Of a DNA stretch of 64,000 bases, positions 1-14,389 are shown in pieces. A program made the translations under genes and the position numbers. How positions within the stretch are numbered: the stretch's first letter is position 1; each line of letters opens with the position of its first letter. Origin of the DNA: Microcebus murinus (lineage: Eukaryota > Chordata > Mammalia > Primates > Cheirogaleidae); the NCBI RefSeq assembly GCF_040939455.1, contig NC_134117.1, positions 22,747,501 to 22,811,500 of the forward strand. The letters are read 5' to 3'. The notes below the pieces were generated by a model that saw only the letters and a list, made by a program, of their open reading frames with translations, did not search any database and was not told the origin of the DNA.

Positions 1-1149
1 GTTGCCAGCATTCCATTGTTGGAAGCTTTGGAGCCCTGGGTTTTAAGACACCCTGAAGACTTTACTGCAATATCCATGGAGAGCCCAACTGGCACTCTCC
101 TCACACCTCTTACGTTACAGGAGCACCTCTTTGCAAATGTAGCCTTTAAGAACAAACAAACTCTTGGTTGCTGCACACTTGTATTATTTGTGGTATACAC
201 TATGAAAACAGGGCATCTATATCTCCTGGAGTCACTGTTCATGAGGATATCCCAAAGAATGGGGGTAAGAAGAGAGGGAAATGGAGAGAAAACATGCCCT
301 GTTCCAGCCGTGCTCTGTACCAGTCATCCTTAGGAAGAGAAAGCCCGGCTGTTCACAGCTAATGACTGAACAAGGTTTGGAAAACACACATGATTACATC
401 TTGACTCATCTTCCTCTCAGGAATCCTCTGGGCCTCAGTGTAACTTGTCTATTGCTTGTTCTTGATAAGTAGGCGAGTCTAGAACATTTTAATGAGCATG
501 ACTTATTTCTGAGGACTGCAGAGAGCCGATCTGGTGCATGGCCTTGGGCAGCTGTTGTCTCATGGTGTGGCTCAGCGTTACTTCTGTGTTTAACCTAGCA
601 GGTCTTCCATGTCTATTCAGAGGTGTGGAAGAAAAGGGATTTGGAAATCTCTTTATTCAGACACAAATGGAAAGGCTAAAGAACATGGCATAAATGTTGG
701 TCCTTATCTGGCCGAAGGGCCTGGATAAACACTTCAGTTTGAGTGAAGTTTCATTTTTGCAAGTAATGCTTCACATTCAGGCACTAACATAATCATAAAT
801 TTAATAGGTACTTTTATTAATTACTTGTCTCAGTTACTGGTTTATTACTATGAAGTGAATATGATATGCCAATAAAAACTAGGACTAGCAATCCATCCTC
901 CTGAGGCTTCTGTACCCAGGCCACAGTTGGATTTATAATATCTTGATGGTTAGCTTTAGTATTAAATAAGGAGAATTCAGAAGCCTTTTGTAAGAATTTC
1001 CTAGAAAATTCTTCTTTCTTATTGTACCCATGTGAACCCTGTTATTGCTAAGTAGACCACAAATAAATCCTTAAGTCCACAAAATCTTTTTCTGTACTTC
1101 AACAACTTTGAATTTAAGGAATTACAATCTTAACGGTTTTTACTTCTAA

Positions 1150-1382
1150 ATAAACAATCTAGCCAAATCTCAAAATGTATAAAAAGAATGACCAAATTGG
1201 GTTTATTATAGGAGTGCAAGGCTAATTTAGTACTTGATAATCAACACATTAATATATTAACAGAATAAAAAATTTAAAAATTATATGACCATCCAAACTG
1301 ACGGTTAATTAAAAAAACTGATAAAATTTAACATTCATTCATATTTTTTAAAAAAGCAAATTAGTAATTAAAAGAAACTCAT
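1150..1382 (+). mobile_element. L1 ORF2 fragment
   Basis: AT-rich sequence following the L1 ORF2 pattern (atgtataaaaagaat, gggtttatt, gtgcaaggct, aacattcattcat), heavily mutated and without an open frame. It runs into the Alu at 1383. Confidence 0.7.
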
Positions 1383-1686
1383 GGCCAGGCATGGTGGCTC
1401 ATGCCTGTAATCCTAACACTCTGGGAGGCTGAGGCAGGAGGATTGCTTGAGCTCAGGAGTTCGAAACCAGTTTGAGCAAGAGCAAGACACCATCTCTACT
1501 AAAAATAGAAAAATTAGCTGGGTGTCATCACACATGCCTATATTCCCAGCTCCTGGGGAGGCTGAGACAAAAGGATCCCTTGAGCCCAGGAGTTGAGTTT
1601 AAGGTTGCAGTAAGCTATGATGACACCACTGCACTCTAGCTCATGTGACAGAGCAAGACCTTGACTCAAAAAAAATACAAACAAAA
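1383..1686 (+). mobile_element. Alu SINE
   Basis: Starts GGCCAGGCATGGTGGCTCAT, has two monomers with a central A-rich linker, and ends in an A-rich tail. It is diverged and sits directly after an L1 fragment. Confidence 0.9.
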
Positions 1687-1989
1687 TTAATTTATGGTGT
1701 TGAAAGTTTATGAAAAGCAGGGCTTCTGAGGTGCTGGTAATGTTTTATTTCTTGTCCTAGGTGGTGGTTATGTGGATATGTTCAGTTTATAATTATTCAT
1801 TAAGCTATATATTTATGATTTTCATAGCTTCCTGTATATATATTATTCTTCTATATAAAAAAGTAATTTAAAAAGTCTCAAGATTTATACCTTTTTTTGA
1901 ATTCAGAAGTTTTGAGACAGCAACAAGCTTGTCTACATAATATTTGTGAGGTACATTATATATATTTATGGAATGTTTTTCTTTTGTTA

Positions 1990-2280
1990 CTAATAGACTT
2001 TTTTTTAGAGTACTTTAAGGCTTACAGAAAAATTGAGCAGAAAGTACAAAGAGTTCCCATATGCCCCTTCATTTCCACCCAACCCCACCCCCGACTCCCC
2101 TACTATTAGCATCTTGCATCAGCAGTGTGGTACCTTTGTTGCAATTGATGAGCCAATATTGATACACTATTATTAACTGAAGTAGATAGTTTACACAAGG
2201 GTTCACTCTGCGTTGTGCATTCTATGGGTGTTGACAATTGTATAATATGCATCCAGCATTACAATTGAATGGGTTTTTCA
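1990..2280 (+). mobile_element. Old L1 3'-end fragment
   Basis: The acagaaaaattgagcagaaagtacaaagagttcccatat pattern (shown across 2026-2062) and 'attgatgagccaatattgataca' region are typical of mammalian L1M 3' ends. Confidence 0.6.
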
Positions 2281-2320
2281 TTTATTTTTAATTTGTTGTT
2301 TGCTTTCTTAGCTTCACGCA

Positions 2321-3709
2321 GATTCCATAATGATTATTCTTTCACATTATTGATTGATTTTGCCTTCTTTATAACCACAGCTATTTCCTAAATGAGATGC
2401 AGATTTCTTTTTATGCCATTAGCCTATGTCTTAAGTAATGTTAAGATGAGGATTTAAGGCCAAGTGCTTGGGCAAAGCATGTTGCTTCCCAGGCCTATAA
2501 TTTCAAGGATAGCCTATCTTCCATTTGACTTTGGCAGTTAGAAGATGTGTCAACATTCTAGTGAAAGATTCTATCACAGTGCTTCAGGGAAGAGCTGCCA
2601 TGGGCCATTCTACCCTCAGCCCCCACACTGTAGATCCCTGAGTTGAGCTCTGAATCAGCACGAGATTAAGGACAGGATGTGCAAGTTCCTGCTCTGGCAC
2701 AGGCATCCGGAAAGGCCTAGGACACCTTCATATGTGAATATCGACCATCCTCAACCTGGAGAAGGTCTGGACAGAAAATTTCTTCTCCCACATTCCCTCT
2801 GCACTCCTCAGGGCAGCATCTCAGAGTGACTAACACTGTGACAGGAAAGGAAGACAACTGTTCTCACCTGCCTTAGTTCATAAAGGAGAAGCAGATAGTG
2901 GTGGCTTCTAATAGACCTCGGGACTAAAGGGAAAGCTCTAGTGACTGTGTTTTGGTCTGAGAGTGAACTTTGTTGAACATGTAACTGTGAGCACTGGTTA
3001 AGAGATAAACCCACTTTTTAGTCATTGAATATAACAATATACAGGGAGTATTGACTTCCCTGAAACATTGCAATAGAATCTTTCACTAGAATGTCGACAC
3101 ATCTTCTAACTGCCAACAACAAATGGAAGATAGGCTATCCTTCAAATTCTAGGCCTGGGAAGCAATATGGTTTGCCCAAGCACTGGCCTTAAATCCTTAT
3201 CTTGATGTTACTTGACTTAAGCCATTGGCTGATGGCATAAAAAGAAATTTGCATCTTGTTTAGGAAATAGCTATAGTTTTAAAGAAGACAAAATCAATCA
3301 ATAATGTGAAAGAGGCCGGGCGCTGTGGCTCACGCCTGTAATCCTAGCTCTTGGGAGGCCGAGGCGGGCGGATTGCTCAAGGTCAGGAGTTCAAAACCAG
3401 CCTGAGCAAGAGCGAGACCCCGTCTCTACTATAAATAGAAAGAAATTAATTGGCCAACTGATATATATATATAAAATTAGCCGGGCATAGTGGCGCATGC
3501 CTGTAGTCCCAGCTACTCGGGAGGCTGAGGCAGAAGGATCACTGGAGCCCAGGAGTTTGAGGTTGCTGTGAGCTAGGCTGACGCCACGGCACTCACTCTA
3601 GCCTGGACAACAAAGCGAGACTCTGTCTCAAAAAAAAAAAACAAACAAAAAAAACCAAAAAACAAAACAAAACAAAAAATAATGTGAAAGAATAGTCATT
3701 ATGGAAATT
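2321..3709. repeat. Large inverted repeat (arms about 270 bp), right arm split by an Alu
   Basis: Left arm 2321-2591 and right arm 3056-3313 plus 3692-3709 are reverse complements at roughly 90% identity by eye, around a spacer of about 465 bp. An Alu (3314-3677) with its target duplication interrupts the right arm. No coding frame worth noting lies in the spacer. It may be a foldback or DNA transposon with long terminal inverted repeats. Confidence 0.85.
3314..3677 (+). mobile_element. Lemur-type Alu with 14-bp target duplication
   Basis: Full length, with the strepsirrhine blocks (ctataaatagaaagaaatta and ctaggctgacgccacggcac). Flanking duplications aataatgtgaaaga lie at 3300-3313 and 3678-3691. 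Confidence 0.95.
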
Positions 3710-6700
3710 GTACATGTTGGAGGAAGAGGAGATACACTCAAATATGTTTTAAAACAAACAAAACCCTTGTCACATTAACACAATCCATAAGTAGAACCGA
3801 TGAAATCCTAAATTAAGAATAACATAAAGACAGCTCAAAGTTGCCATGAGATGGGTTTACCAGCATTCAAAACCAGACAATATTGAAATTACCTCTAGCA
3901 CAATCTCGTTCTAATACTAACTTTACTAAATCAAAGCATTGGAAAGGATTAGGTTGATGTTTATGGTAGGCTTAATGAACTTTTTCTTCATGGAAATATT
4001 AATGCAGTAAAATTATATGGAATTGTATAGAATTCTAAGAAAATAAAACCATTGTTAAATACTTTATTATCTATTTGTATATCTACAATCATGATGATAA
4101 TTAGCTATTCAATAAAACAGTGCCTCTAAGAGCTACAATGAAGCAGTGTGAACATTACCTGAGTTTGAGTTACTACAAAACAAAGGTAAATGCTTTACCT
4201 TCATTAATTCTTCTATGTCATACTTCTCTGCATGAAGTCTTATTTTAAAACAGCAAATATATCGGATTATCCTTCTTTTCTGAAAACAGTCTTATCTGAT
4301 GGTGCATTATGACCTGTGGGTTCAGGTATAGCTGAAAAGGTCTTTGAGATATGAACAGGCTTCCCACTCTGAGGCCATGTCAATTCTGTTCTCTAGTAAG
4401 TGCCATTAGCTGGTTTTGAAGGGCAAAGTTCTCAGACATGTTAAGGTAAATAGAGCTGCACAAACAAATAGCAGAATGCAGGGATTATCCATGGGGTTAG
4501 CATAATCATGGAACATCAGGACTCAGCTAAAAATGAGCTGTGTGCTCATTCCATTGGCTGTGTGGTGGGTGTCATTTACTTTATTAAGAATGGATGTGTC
4601 ATTCTCACATGGAAATTATTCTTGTATTTGAACTCCAATTTCTTAGGCCAATCAATCCTTTGAGCTGTAGGGGGCTGTCCTGAGCCCTAACCTGTACTGT
4701 AGCCAAATTTCCTTGTGGGCACCTTGCCTGAGGGCAACAAGTTGTGTTGTGCTTCCAATATTCACTTATTAGAAATCTAGAGAAAGCTCTTAATAGAGTT
4801 TGTACAGTATAAATAATTTATTTCTATGAATACTTGTACTTTTTGTTTAAAGATTAGAAAAAAGAATGTCTCAAGTCTCTGGGCCCTGGGTTTCAGCAGG
4901 AAGGGACCTCCTGTGTTGGTTTTCACAGCCGGCCTCATGTGCTGACTGAGGGAGTTAGTTCACAAACTCTTCCCCATTTACAAGTCAGTAAAACTCTCCA
5001 TTCCAATAGAAAAACCTCTCCCAGGAAGCTGGGGTGTATTGATTAATACTCAGCATGTGAGGACAGCTGCCTTAGGAACAGCAGGTGCTTTAACTGGTTA
5101 AAAAAAAATCACAGAAGTCCTCTAAGTCTCTTTTTAAAACAAGTGTGTAAAAAAACAATTTCTCAGGAAAATGCTCTTTTCATAGATCTAAGCATTCTTC
5201 AAAACTGCCAGGTGTCAGCATGGTTTCACCACGCCCCTCACAATGAGGGGATATTTCTTACAGCTTTCTCTGTGGGCTAGAATGCACCTCCCACAAATAA
5301 AACCAAGGAGTGCCTGCATCTTGCCTTTACCTGAAAATGTCTTGGGGTTACAGTTATGACATATCATCACTCAAAGAGATTTGAGCATCAGACTTAAAAT
5401 AAGTTGGCAACAGAAACCCCCAAAAGAAAACATACAATAAGTTACAAGAGTATAAAAACTCCAGGACCAGAAGAGCAAGCAAGAGCTTGCTCCTTGACCT
5501 ACCTCAGGCAAAATAAGGGATCGTTCCCCACGATAAAGAAAAACAAATGAACCTCAACCCTGAACCTCATTTCAGAGCCTCATCTCAAGAACGACAAGGT
5601 CAGGAACAAGGAGTCTGGTTGCACTTTTTATTTTTGCCAAGTGTTATGCAGAATCATACTTCAGAGTGGAAAACAAACCAGAGGCTGATACTATCTGCAG
5701 GAATGGCTGAAAAGGTGGAAACATGCCCATGAGTCCTTTCTCTCATCACACCCACAAAACACTGAGAATCTAACCCAAATTGGAAACAGTTAATAAAATG
5801 CCAGAAGGGAAGTAGAATGAGGTGGGAAAGCGCTCTAGCTCTTGTTTAAGGGCTCTACATTCATTCTTTCCCTCTTGGTTTGGGGAAAACCAGCCAGAAA
5901 AATATTCTTCTTACCCACTTAGCCACATTCCTCCTCTCCTCTTCCCCCTTCCCCTTGCACCTCTCTGTAGCCTTCATGGCTTTTGTCTTTATTTTACTAT
6001 TTTTGTTTTTCATACTCCTTTTCCTGTTCTTCCCTTCCTTGCTTCTCTCATTCCACTTTCAATGCATAAGCCAAGCAGTGGGCCCAGCACAGAGCAGGCC
6101 CTGCAAGGTACAAAGATGGAGATTTGGCCAAGGGAAGGGAAGAGAGGAGAGAGAAGTAACTAGTGACGGTTTGAACCACCTGCATGACATCCATGGAGGC
6201 TGAGAGTAATAGCTGGGAATGCTAACGGGAAGCTCGGAAGAGGGGATGTTTGATGGAATATTATAGGTACTGTGTTTGAAGTCCAAAATGCAATGAAAAG
6301 ATAAAACCCAGTTCACTTCACTGAGGGCTTTAAGAAAACAAGTGAGAGGTATGGAGATAAAAGTATGGGCAGACGCTGAGGAAATAGGGTTGGATCAGGC
6401 CCATGCTGGGGAATGGGCAAGGCCAGCCCCTCAGTTTCACAGAGAAGACCAGCCAGGCAGGATTGGCCCTTGAGGCTCTATTGATGCCAAAGTGTTCCAG
6501 CCAGTCTCGCCAAGGGGGTGTTGGCATTTCAAATTTGTGTTCTCTTTTCTCTAACTGCACATTGATCTTCCAGTAGCAGAACAGTCTCCATTTCTACATG
6601 GGGAAAGGAAACCTGTGGCTACATGTAAGATCTCCTTCCCATGATGTTTAACACTTGCTGATTTTGCAAAATAGCCAATGATCTGTTACATTTGTTCCCA

Positions 6701-9700
6701 TGTATTTCATAGTGCCCAAGTAAGGAGCCTGAGGGTGTTCTGGGAGGAGTGCACAGACTTTAATAAAGTTGGCAGTCTGATGGGCGGGCTGCAAGAGTTT
6801 CTTGGGAGTACAAGTAGATCATTGCTATGGACTTTTTCTATCTTGTGAAATTTGATGAAATTAACTTTCCATTTCAGAAACATTCCCCAGTGTGTGTGAC
6901 AAAACCCTCTTTGACAATTAACTTATTAGATCTTTGAGCTAATAGAGATTCCCTCCCATCCCTTCCCACCCCACCTGCATTTGTGTGAGCATTAGAGAAA
7001 ACTCTCATGTCTCTCATCAGCCATTCATTTGTGTGTCTCTCTCCTAACCTAAAAAACCCTTATAGGCTGGTTAAGTAAGTTAAGGTTTACATAAACAACT
7101 CAACTTTTCCAGATGCCTGAGTTAACCTAGACAAACCAAAAATGGAAACCCAGAGGGCACATACTTGCTGCATTTTTAGCCTTTAAAGGAAAAGTCCTCT
7201 TTTGTATTTTTTTCTCTAGCAAGAACATGGCTTTCTACCCACCAGTTATCACTAAGAAAACAGGCAGCCCTGAGCGCCAGTGTGGAGTTCCACATGTGAG
7301 TCACCATGGCCACCGTCAACTTGGATATTTCTTCTCAATGATGTCTGTGTTTGTTTTTCCACGTTTTAAATTTAGATCATTCACTTGATTTCAAAATTTC
7401 CTATTAAAGTGTTACAATTTAAATTATGGTCATATATTCTTAATCGTCTCTTGAACCTTACTTAGGATCCTCTTGCAAGTTACAAGAGGTGATTATAAAT
7501 ACTTATATTGAACTTAATGTTGCTTCTTGTAAGAAAGAAAGAAAAATTGCTTACTGTATCTTTATAGTTTTTATCCCATTAAAAAACTTAATTAAGTATG
7601 CTAGCTGCAGGCCAAAGAGGTGGAGGATTTGAAATAACTGGAAAAATAACATTTTCTTTTAAATTTTAATACTTCATTTCAGTTGCTCTTCCTGCGATAG
7701 CTGGAAGTATAAAGTATATTTGATTTTGCCATTCTAACTATGCTGCCAAGTATCTCATAAGTATATAGGATGGCTGAACCTACTTTTTACTCCCAAGAGA
7801 AATGAGTAGATGATAAAAATCACCAAGAACAAGGTTATTCTATTTGAGTTCATCATCATTGTCACATTTTATTGAGAATTGCTGAAACTTGCACAGGATT
7901 TTAATGGCATAGAGTTGGTCTGTAAATTTTCAATAATTCTTCAAGCTCCTGATGATTTGGGATGGTTAAGAGGCTGGAAAATAGTTTTAAACAATTTTCT
8001 AGAATGCCACAGCAAAAACTGATTCTGCCATTAACTACCTTCAGCAAGTTATTTAGTTTATTTGGGTCTCAACTTTCTCATTTTGCAAACTAGCTGACTC
8101 AAACTAGGTAATCTATACGGCCCCTTTGAGCTGTAAGATTTTATGATATTACTATTAGAATTATACCCACTTTTACTAAAATTAGTCTCAACACTTTTAA
8201 CATCTTCCAAGAGTATTTAATCTCTTCATGGTATTTTTAAGTCTTTTTTTTTTTTTTTTTTTTAATGCCTAGTAAGATTGGCAATATTTTTAAGTCTTCT
8301 ACTTCTATGTGGTCTTCACAATGGGGAAGTTATAGCCTTCGCATATAAGAATCACTCTTGAACTTTGTAAATGTGAATACCTCTCCTTAAGGTTAAAATA
8401 TTTTGCAGAGTTCCACATGATGTCACTTGTAGTTTTGTAATCAATTGGTTGCAAAATCAAGTAATGCCTGAGGCCAACTTTGACTCAAGTAACATTTAAA
8501 ATGAATTTGTCTTTATTATCCATAACTGCACCCCATATGTTTAGAGAATACTATTACTTATTATTTTATACCAGTGAGAATGCTTTCAACTTTAATAACT
8601 GAAAATACCAACTCAGATTGGTTTACATGGAAGAAAGTTTATTATCATACATACAAGGAAACCAGAGGTAGGGCAGATTCAGGGCTGTTTATTTAGGCTC
8701 TCAACATTGTCACTGAGGAGCATGGATGTTTTCAATCCCCACTGTGGTGACACTGTTGTGAACATAGTGCTTTAGCAGGTCCATGTCACAGCCAGACAGA
8801 ACAATGTCCTGAAAAACAAAAGGGCTGTCTCCTAGGAAGCAATAAACCTCTCCTAAAAGTCCCTGGACAGACTTTTCTTCATGTATCAGCGGCCAAGAAA
8901 TGAGTCACATTTATTCCTAAATCCATCACTAACGAGGGCAATGGATAAAGAAGAACAGCTTGGGGAGCAGCATGGGGAGGTGACCACCAGGACCACTCTA
9001 ATGTATTATATATTCTCAGTCCGCAAATAGTGCTTATGCACAGGGCCCTTGTAATAACTCTACATGTACTGCCCACTTCAGCTCCCAAATATTCTGAAAA
9101 TCCTTGGTCAATTCCTCTCTATGAGACCAAAGTCCATTAAGCTCATCACACTATTGATGATTTGTATTCTTCAGGGAAAAAATGAAATTAATGATTCTAA
9201 AGTCAATCATCCTAACTTGTATATATATATCTTTCCTAGGAAACAAATCTAAAATATTGCAACAAATAGAATATAGAATGGTTTCTTATAATTTAATGTT
9301 GCTACTGAAAAAGAAAAGAGAGATCTACCACTCCAATGAAATCATAGAAATTGTAGCTGGATATCATCCCTGCCAACCATTTCTGCCACAGAGTAGTAAT
9401 AAAAGGAGTCAGAACACCTCTTCTTTTTGAAACTGTTGCCTGATAACAGGCAAAATCCACTGTATCTGTTCCCAGTCAAAAACTGGGTACTCCAGAATTG
9501 CTAGGTCGAAAAATAAGAAATCTCAAACAGAGGGCTCAAATTTGAATTATTTTTTTATATTGTATTGGGAAGAGAATAAAGGAACAATAGAATAATTCTT
9601 TGATTGTCTAAGTCTCTTGGAGTCCTAAAATCCCCACACTACTGCTTACTTTAAAAAAGAAATTGTGAGTTCCACATGAGCCTGGAATGTACAAAGTTGA

Positions 9701-9984
9701 AATGGGCATTGCTACCACACAAGTAACAATAAAAAGGCAAATGAACCACAAAATCATAAATTTCCTTGAACCCATCAGAGAGCTGAGGTTGCAGAGCAAT
9801 CAAATAGTCTGAAATCTGAGGAAAAGCAGTCCTTTCCCTAAGACAGAACACAGGTACTGGTCACCTATGGCAGAACACCGGGGAAGGTGACTTTAGTCCC
9901 CTTTCAAGTGGGTAAGAAGAATTTAGGCAAAGTTTTTAACAAATTTCTATAAGTCTTTTTTCAATCATATATTAAACATTCATG
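3710..9984. other. Intergenic, no gene recognised
   Basis: AT-rich sequence without a credible exon or long frame. It has a MIR-like piece near 8025-8160, a poly-T run at 8246-8264, and transposon-like sequence near 8606-8860 that I cannot name. Confidence 0.6.
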
Positions 9985-11415
9985 AAGAAAGACGCTTTCT
10001 GGGATGTAAACAAACCTCAACAAATTTAAAGGGATTAAAATCAAACGAAGTATGTTTTCTGACCACAACACAATTACACTAGAAATTAATAACAGAAGAT
10101 ATTTGGAATATTCTTGAAATATCTTAAAATTAAAGAACATATCCATGATTAAAGAGAAAGTCCCAGGGGAAATTATAGGACATCTCGAATCAAGTGAAAA
10201 TAAAAACACAGCATATCAAAATTTGTAGGATGCAGCAAAAGCAGTGCTTAGAGGAAAATGTCTAGCAGTAAATGTTATATGAGGAAAAAAGGGAGATCTC
10301 AAATCGATTCTCTAAATATCCATATTAGGAACCAATGAAACAAAACTAAGAGAAAGCACAAGGAAGAAAATACTAAAGATAGAAATAAGAGCAGAAATCA
10401 ATGAATTTGAGAACATGAAAACAATGAGGATTGATAACAGTGATAATAAATAAATAATTAAACTAAATTAAATTAAACTAAATTAAATTAAAATTTAAAA
10501 TATCAGAAATGAAAGAGGTGACATTACCATAAATCCCACAATGTTATGAACAACTTTATATCTATAAATCCTACAACTTAGGTGAAATGGATAATCTCTT
10601 CAAAGACACAAGCTATCAAACCTCACTCAGAAAGAAACAGTCAACCTGAAAATTCTGTATCTGCTAAGTAAATTGTATTTGTAGTTAAAATCTTTCCAGA
10701 AAATAAAATTCAATGCTCAGATAACTTCACTGAAAATTATCATTATTATTATTATTTTTTGAGACGGAGTCTTACTCCATTGCCCGGAGTGCCATGGCAT
10801 CAGCCTAGCTCACAGCAACCTCAAACTCCTGGGCTCAAGTGATCCTTCTGCCTCAGCCTCCCAAGTAGCTGGGACTACAGGCATGCGCCACCATGCCCGG
10901 CTAATTTTTTCTATATATTTTTAGTTGGCCAATTAATTTCTATTTTAGGTAGAGACGGGGTCTCACTCTTGCTCAGGCTGGTTTTGAACTCCTTACCTTG
11001 AGCAATCATCCTGCCTCGGCCTCCCAGAGTGCTAGGATTACAAGCGTGAGCCACCGCGCCCAACCAACTTCACTGAAAATTCTATCAAACTTTTAAGAAA
11101 GAAAATTCTACTCAAATTCTTATAGAAAATAGAAAAAAAAAAAAAGCGAGCAATTCCTGCCGTATTTTATGAGACCATTATTACCCTGTTCAAAAGAAGA
11201 CAAAAACTTTACAAGAAAGGAAAGCTACAGACCAATATACCTCATGAATAAGGACACAAACATTTTTCATAAAATATCAATAGTCAAATTTAGCACTATA
11301 TAAAAATGAAAATATGTCATGTCTAAGTGGGATTTATCCAGAGAATACAAAGTTGGTTTTACTTTTACCCCATCTCTAAAAAATAAAAATAACATTAAAA
11401 AATCAAATCAATAGG
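9985..11415 (+). mobile_element. L1 ORF2 remnant interrupted by an antisense Alu
   Basis: Follows the L1 reverse-transcriptase coding strand from 'gatgcagcaaaagcagtgc' through 'aagtgggatttatcc'. It has many stops and deletions and is not coding. Confidence 0.8.
10755..11066 (-). mobile_element. Lemur-type Alu, antisense, inserted in an L1
   Basis: Begins with an oligo-T/gagacggagtctt end and finishes near ccaccgcgcccaacc. Flanked by aacttcactgaaaatt duplications. It splits the L1 ORF2 remnant. Confidence 0.93.
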
Positions 11416-13082
11416 AGTTACATAGTGAAAATGGTGTAGTAAGGACCTTCTGAATATTTTCTCTTCCATGAAGCAAGGAGGAAACTGGGGGGGGGGGGAT
11501 GGTCAACTATTTTACAACTCTGAAAATTAATCGAAGTCTTGCAATAATCTGGGAAGCATTTATTCAAGAAAACGGCTCAGTAGAAACAGCAAGTTTTGTG
11601 GCACTTTTGTTTGCCCTTCTACCCGCCTCCCAGCTCTGTAACAGCCTGGGAAACCAACAGTGGTGAGAACCAGCAGCCTGGCAGCCACTGGAGGGAGCAG
11701 AATGAGGTTGGAGTTCATTCTAAGCCTTATTCACAGAGAATTATCATTATTTGACTCATCTGGTCTTCCTTTGGAACACTCCACTTAAAAGATTGTGTTT
11801 ATTTGACCCTGCTTAGAGCTGATTGAGTGTGAAAAGCCTTTTCCTTAGGGCGTTTGTCAAAAGCAATTAGATGCAATTGTCTGATAATGTGGCTACCTGA
11901 GGCACTGGATAACAGTTGGGGCAAATAATAGTCTACCCTACTACCTAGCTTAAAGGAAGAGCTGGGGAATAAGATGTCCATAGGGACTTAAAAGTTTCCA
12001 AGATGTTTCTGGGAATCTAGAAGGCCATGCGTGTGCACAGGAATGTGTGCGTACCCAGGGCGGTGTGTGTGTTCAGGAAATACCTGGGGAGGCTCCAAGC
12101 CTGCCCCTGTGGATGACTTTGTGGTTCTGCAAAAGCAGGAGACTAGAGATGGGGGTGGACCACAGTGGAGCACCAGGGCACGTCGGGGTGTAGTGGGACT
12201 GTTCTATAGCTTGAATATGGTGGTGGTTACATGACTATATGCATTTGTCAAAACACATAGAATACTAAAAAGCATGAATTTTACTGGATAAAAAGTATCT
12301 GATTTGATCCGATTCTAGCAAATTGCTAAAACACCAGGGTCCTCAAAACGCAAGTTGGGAACCACTGGCATAACAAATGCTCACAAACTTTTAGAGGCGT
12401 GTTATAATCAGGGGGATGTTGAGTCAATGAATATGTCAGGCCCTGAGACCTGATTCTCAGCGTGAGTCTATGTACCAGAGGAAATGTACCCGTGAGGAAA
12501 ATTGTGGCAACCACAAACCAGACAATAGGGTGCGGTCTTCATGTTAATGAAGACAGTCCTTGTGTGGACATGTTTTGTGAAAACCAAGCCCAGCTCCTGA
12601 ATCATGGCCTACAGCACAAAAGAATGCTCATCACCTGACGCAGACTTTTCAGCTCTTTGGCCTAAAAGCCATGAAAATCATGAATCCATCTGTCAGGTGG
12701 CTTCCTACTGTTTTGTTGAATTGTTTTTCCTTGCTCCCCAGAAAGGATCAAGCGTAACACAAATTTCAATTCACTGGTCTATTTACATAAAATCACTCAC
12801 TGTCGAGAGCATATGTTTTTCTGTGAGCAGCACTGAATGCACGTTCCCTCTCCTGGACGCTTCTGACACCCCTCCCGTCGTTTCCAAGCAAACAAAGTGC
12901 GGCTGAGCTGACTTACCTCGGCTCTTAGACAGCCTTCCCCCTGCCAGGGGAAGCGGGGAAACATTGCCAAGCGTGAGACTAGAAATGACTTCCCACCCTG
13001 GCAGGAGGATTTTTACCCTTCCACTAATTGGGGAAATCTTTTGAGATATTTTTTCTCTGATTATGAAAGGTATCTTCATCTG
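11416..13082. other. Intergenic, no gene recognised
   Basis: A G-run at 11488-11498. No supported gene; short frames only. Confidence 0.6.
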
Positions 13083-13467
13083 TTTTGTGCTGCTCTGGTA
13101 TATACCAGAATATACCAGAATATTCTGGTATTCTGATAGAATACCAGAAACTGGGGAATTTGTAAAGAAAAGAAATGTATTTGGCTCATGATTCTGAAGG
13201 CTGGGAGGTCCAGGACTAAAGGGCTGGCACCTGGCTGGCATCTGTCTTGCTGTGTCATAACATGGCAGAAGGCATTACTTGGGAGAGAGAAGCTGAATTC
13301 ATGCTTTTCACACGGAACCCATTCCCATGATAACAACCCACTCCCATGACAATGGCACTAATCACGACAAGATCCCACCTTAAAGGTCACACCTGTCCAT
13401 GCTGTTGCATTGGGAATAAAGTTTCCATCACATGAACTACTTTCGGGGACATATTCAAATCATAGCA
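13083..13467 (-). mobile_element. MaLR-type LTR, antisense
   Basis: The pattern 'ctgggga atttgtaaagaaaag... ggctcatgattctgaaggctggg... catggcagaaggca... cacatgaac... attcaaatcatagca' matches the reverse strand of a MaLR (MST/MLT1/THE1 class) LTR. It contains a short internal expansion of 'ataccagaat' at 13099-13146. Confidence 0.65.
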
Positions 13468-14389
13468 AAAGGGGAGCAACTGCTAAGGCTGATGCTTCTT
13501 TGGCTAGTTATTGTCTTTTGATAAAACTAATTTATAAATGTTAAATTATTAGAAACGAGTTACAGATAATTTAGTAGGTCATGTGTTAGAAATAACATAT
13601 GGTGGTTTAAAACTAATTAAACATATCACCCACAGGGGATATTAATATTATCCTACAGTCTTAACATCTGAATTCTTCAAGATGGAAAACTAAATCCTTT
13701 TTTTAAAAGCTCCCTTTCACAATGTGTTAGGTGGTGAACACAGGACAAAATGGGGGCAGGGAAGAGTCCAATCCAAAGGGCACGATCTTGTCGTTGTTTT
13801 CACATCCTCCTCTGGAATGTTATCTTTAACACGTGGACTTTTGAGAAAGAAACTTGGCAGGGAAGGGGAGGGAAGTCGCTGTTGTCAGTGGACGGCCTGG
13901 AAAAGTCTCAGCATCGTCCTAGCTCCTAGCCTGCAGTCTCTCTCATCCTAACAGCAACCACTAAATGAGTGTCATCGTCTCTGTCCAGTCTCACCGATCT
14001 TATCCCGTTCAGTTCCTTCTCTTTTCTCTTCTTTGCCTTGCTAAAGTTCATGCTCTTCTCCAAGCTATCGCTAGAGTGTCCTCATCAGTCTATCTCGTCT
14101 CTTTCTGTTCTGCTCCATTGTCTACATCGTCACCAAAATAATTCTTGTTCAATGAAGCCAAATGTCTGGTGACTCCCCCTCAACCTCAGGATGACGTGGA
14201 CACTCCTCAGACGGGCACTTCAGACTCCCCACGACCACACTGGCACAGCCTGGTCTTCCGACCTCGCCCATCTTCTCTCCTTCCTCGCACCTGTCCCACC
14301 ATCTTCACCCGAGCCTCGCTCCTTCCTGTGTCTGTGCCTCTCACACTGGACTTGAAATGCCACCTCCACTCTCCGCTCCTTACTGCCAG

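Noticed and set aside
2808..3014. Minus-strand frame of 68 codons in the inverted-repeat spacer
   Set aside because: Too short and without transposase motifs; not evidence for a gene.
5822..6203. Overlapping frames of about 110 codons
   Set aside because: Low-complexity pyrimidine-rich sequence with hydrophobic translation; no splice context or known protein.
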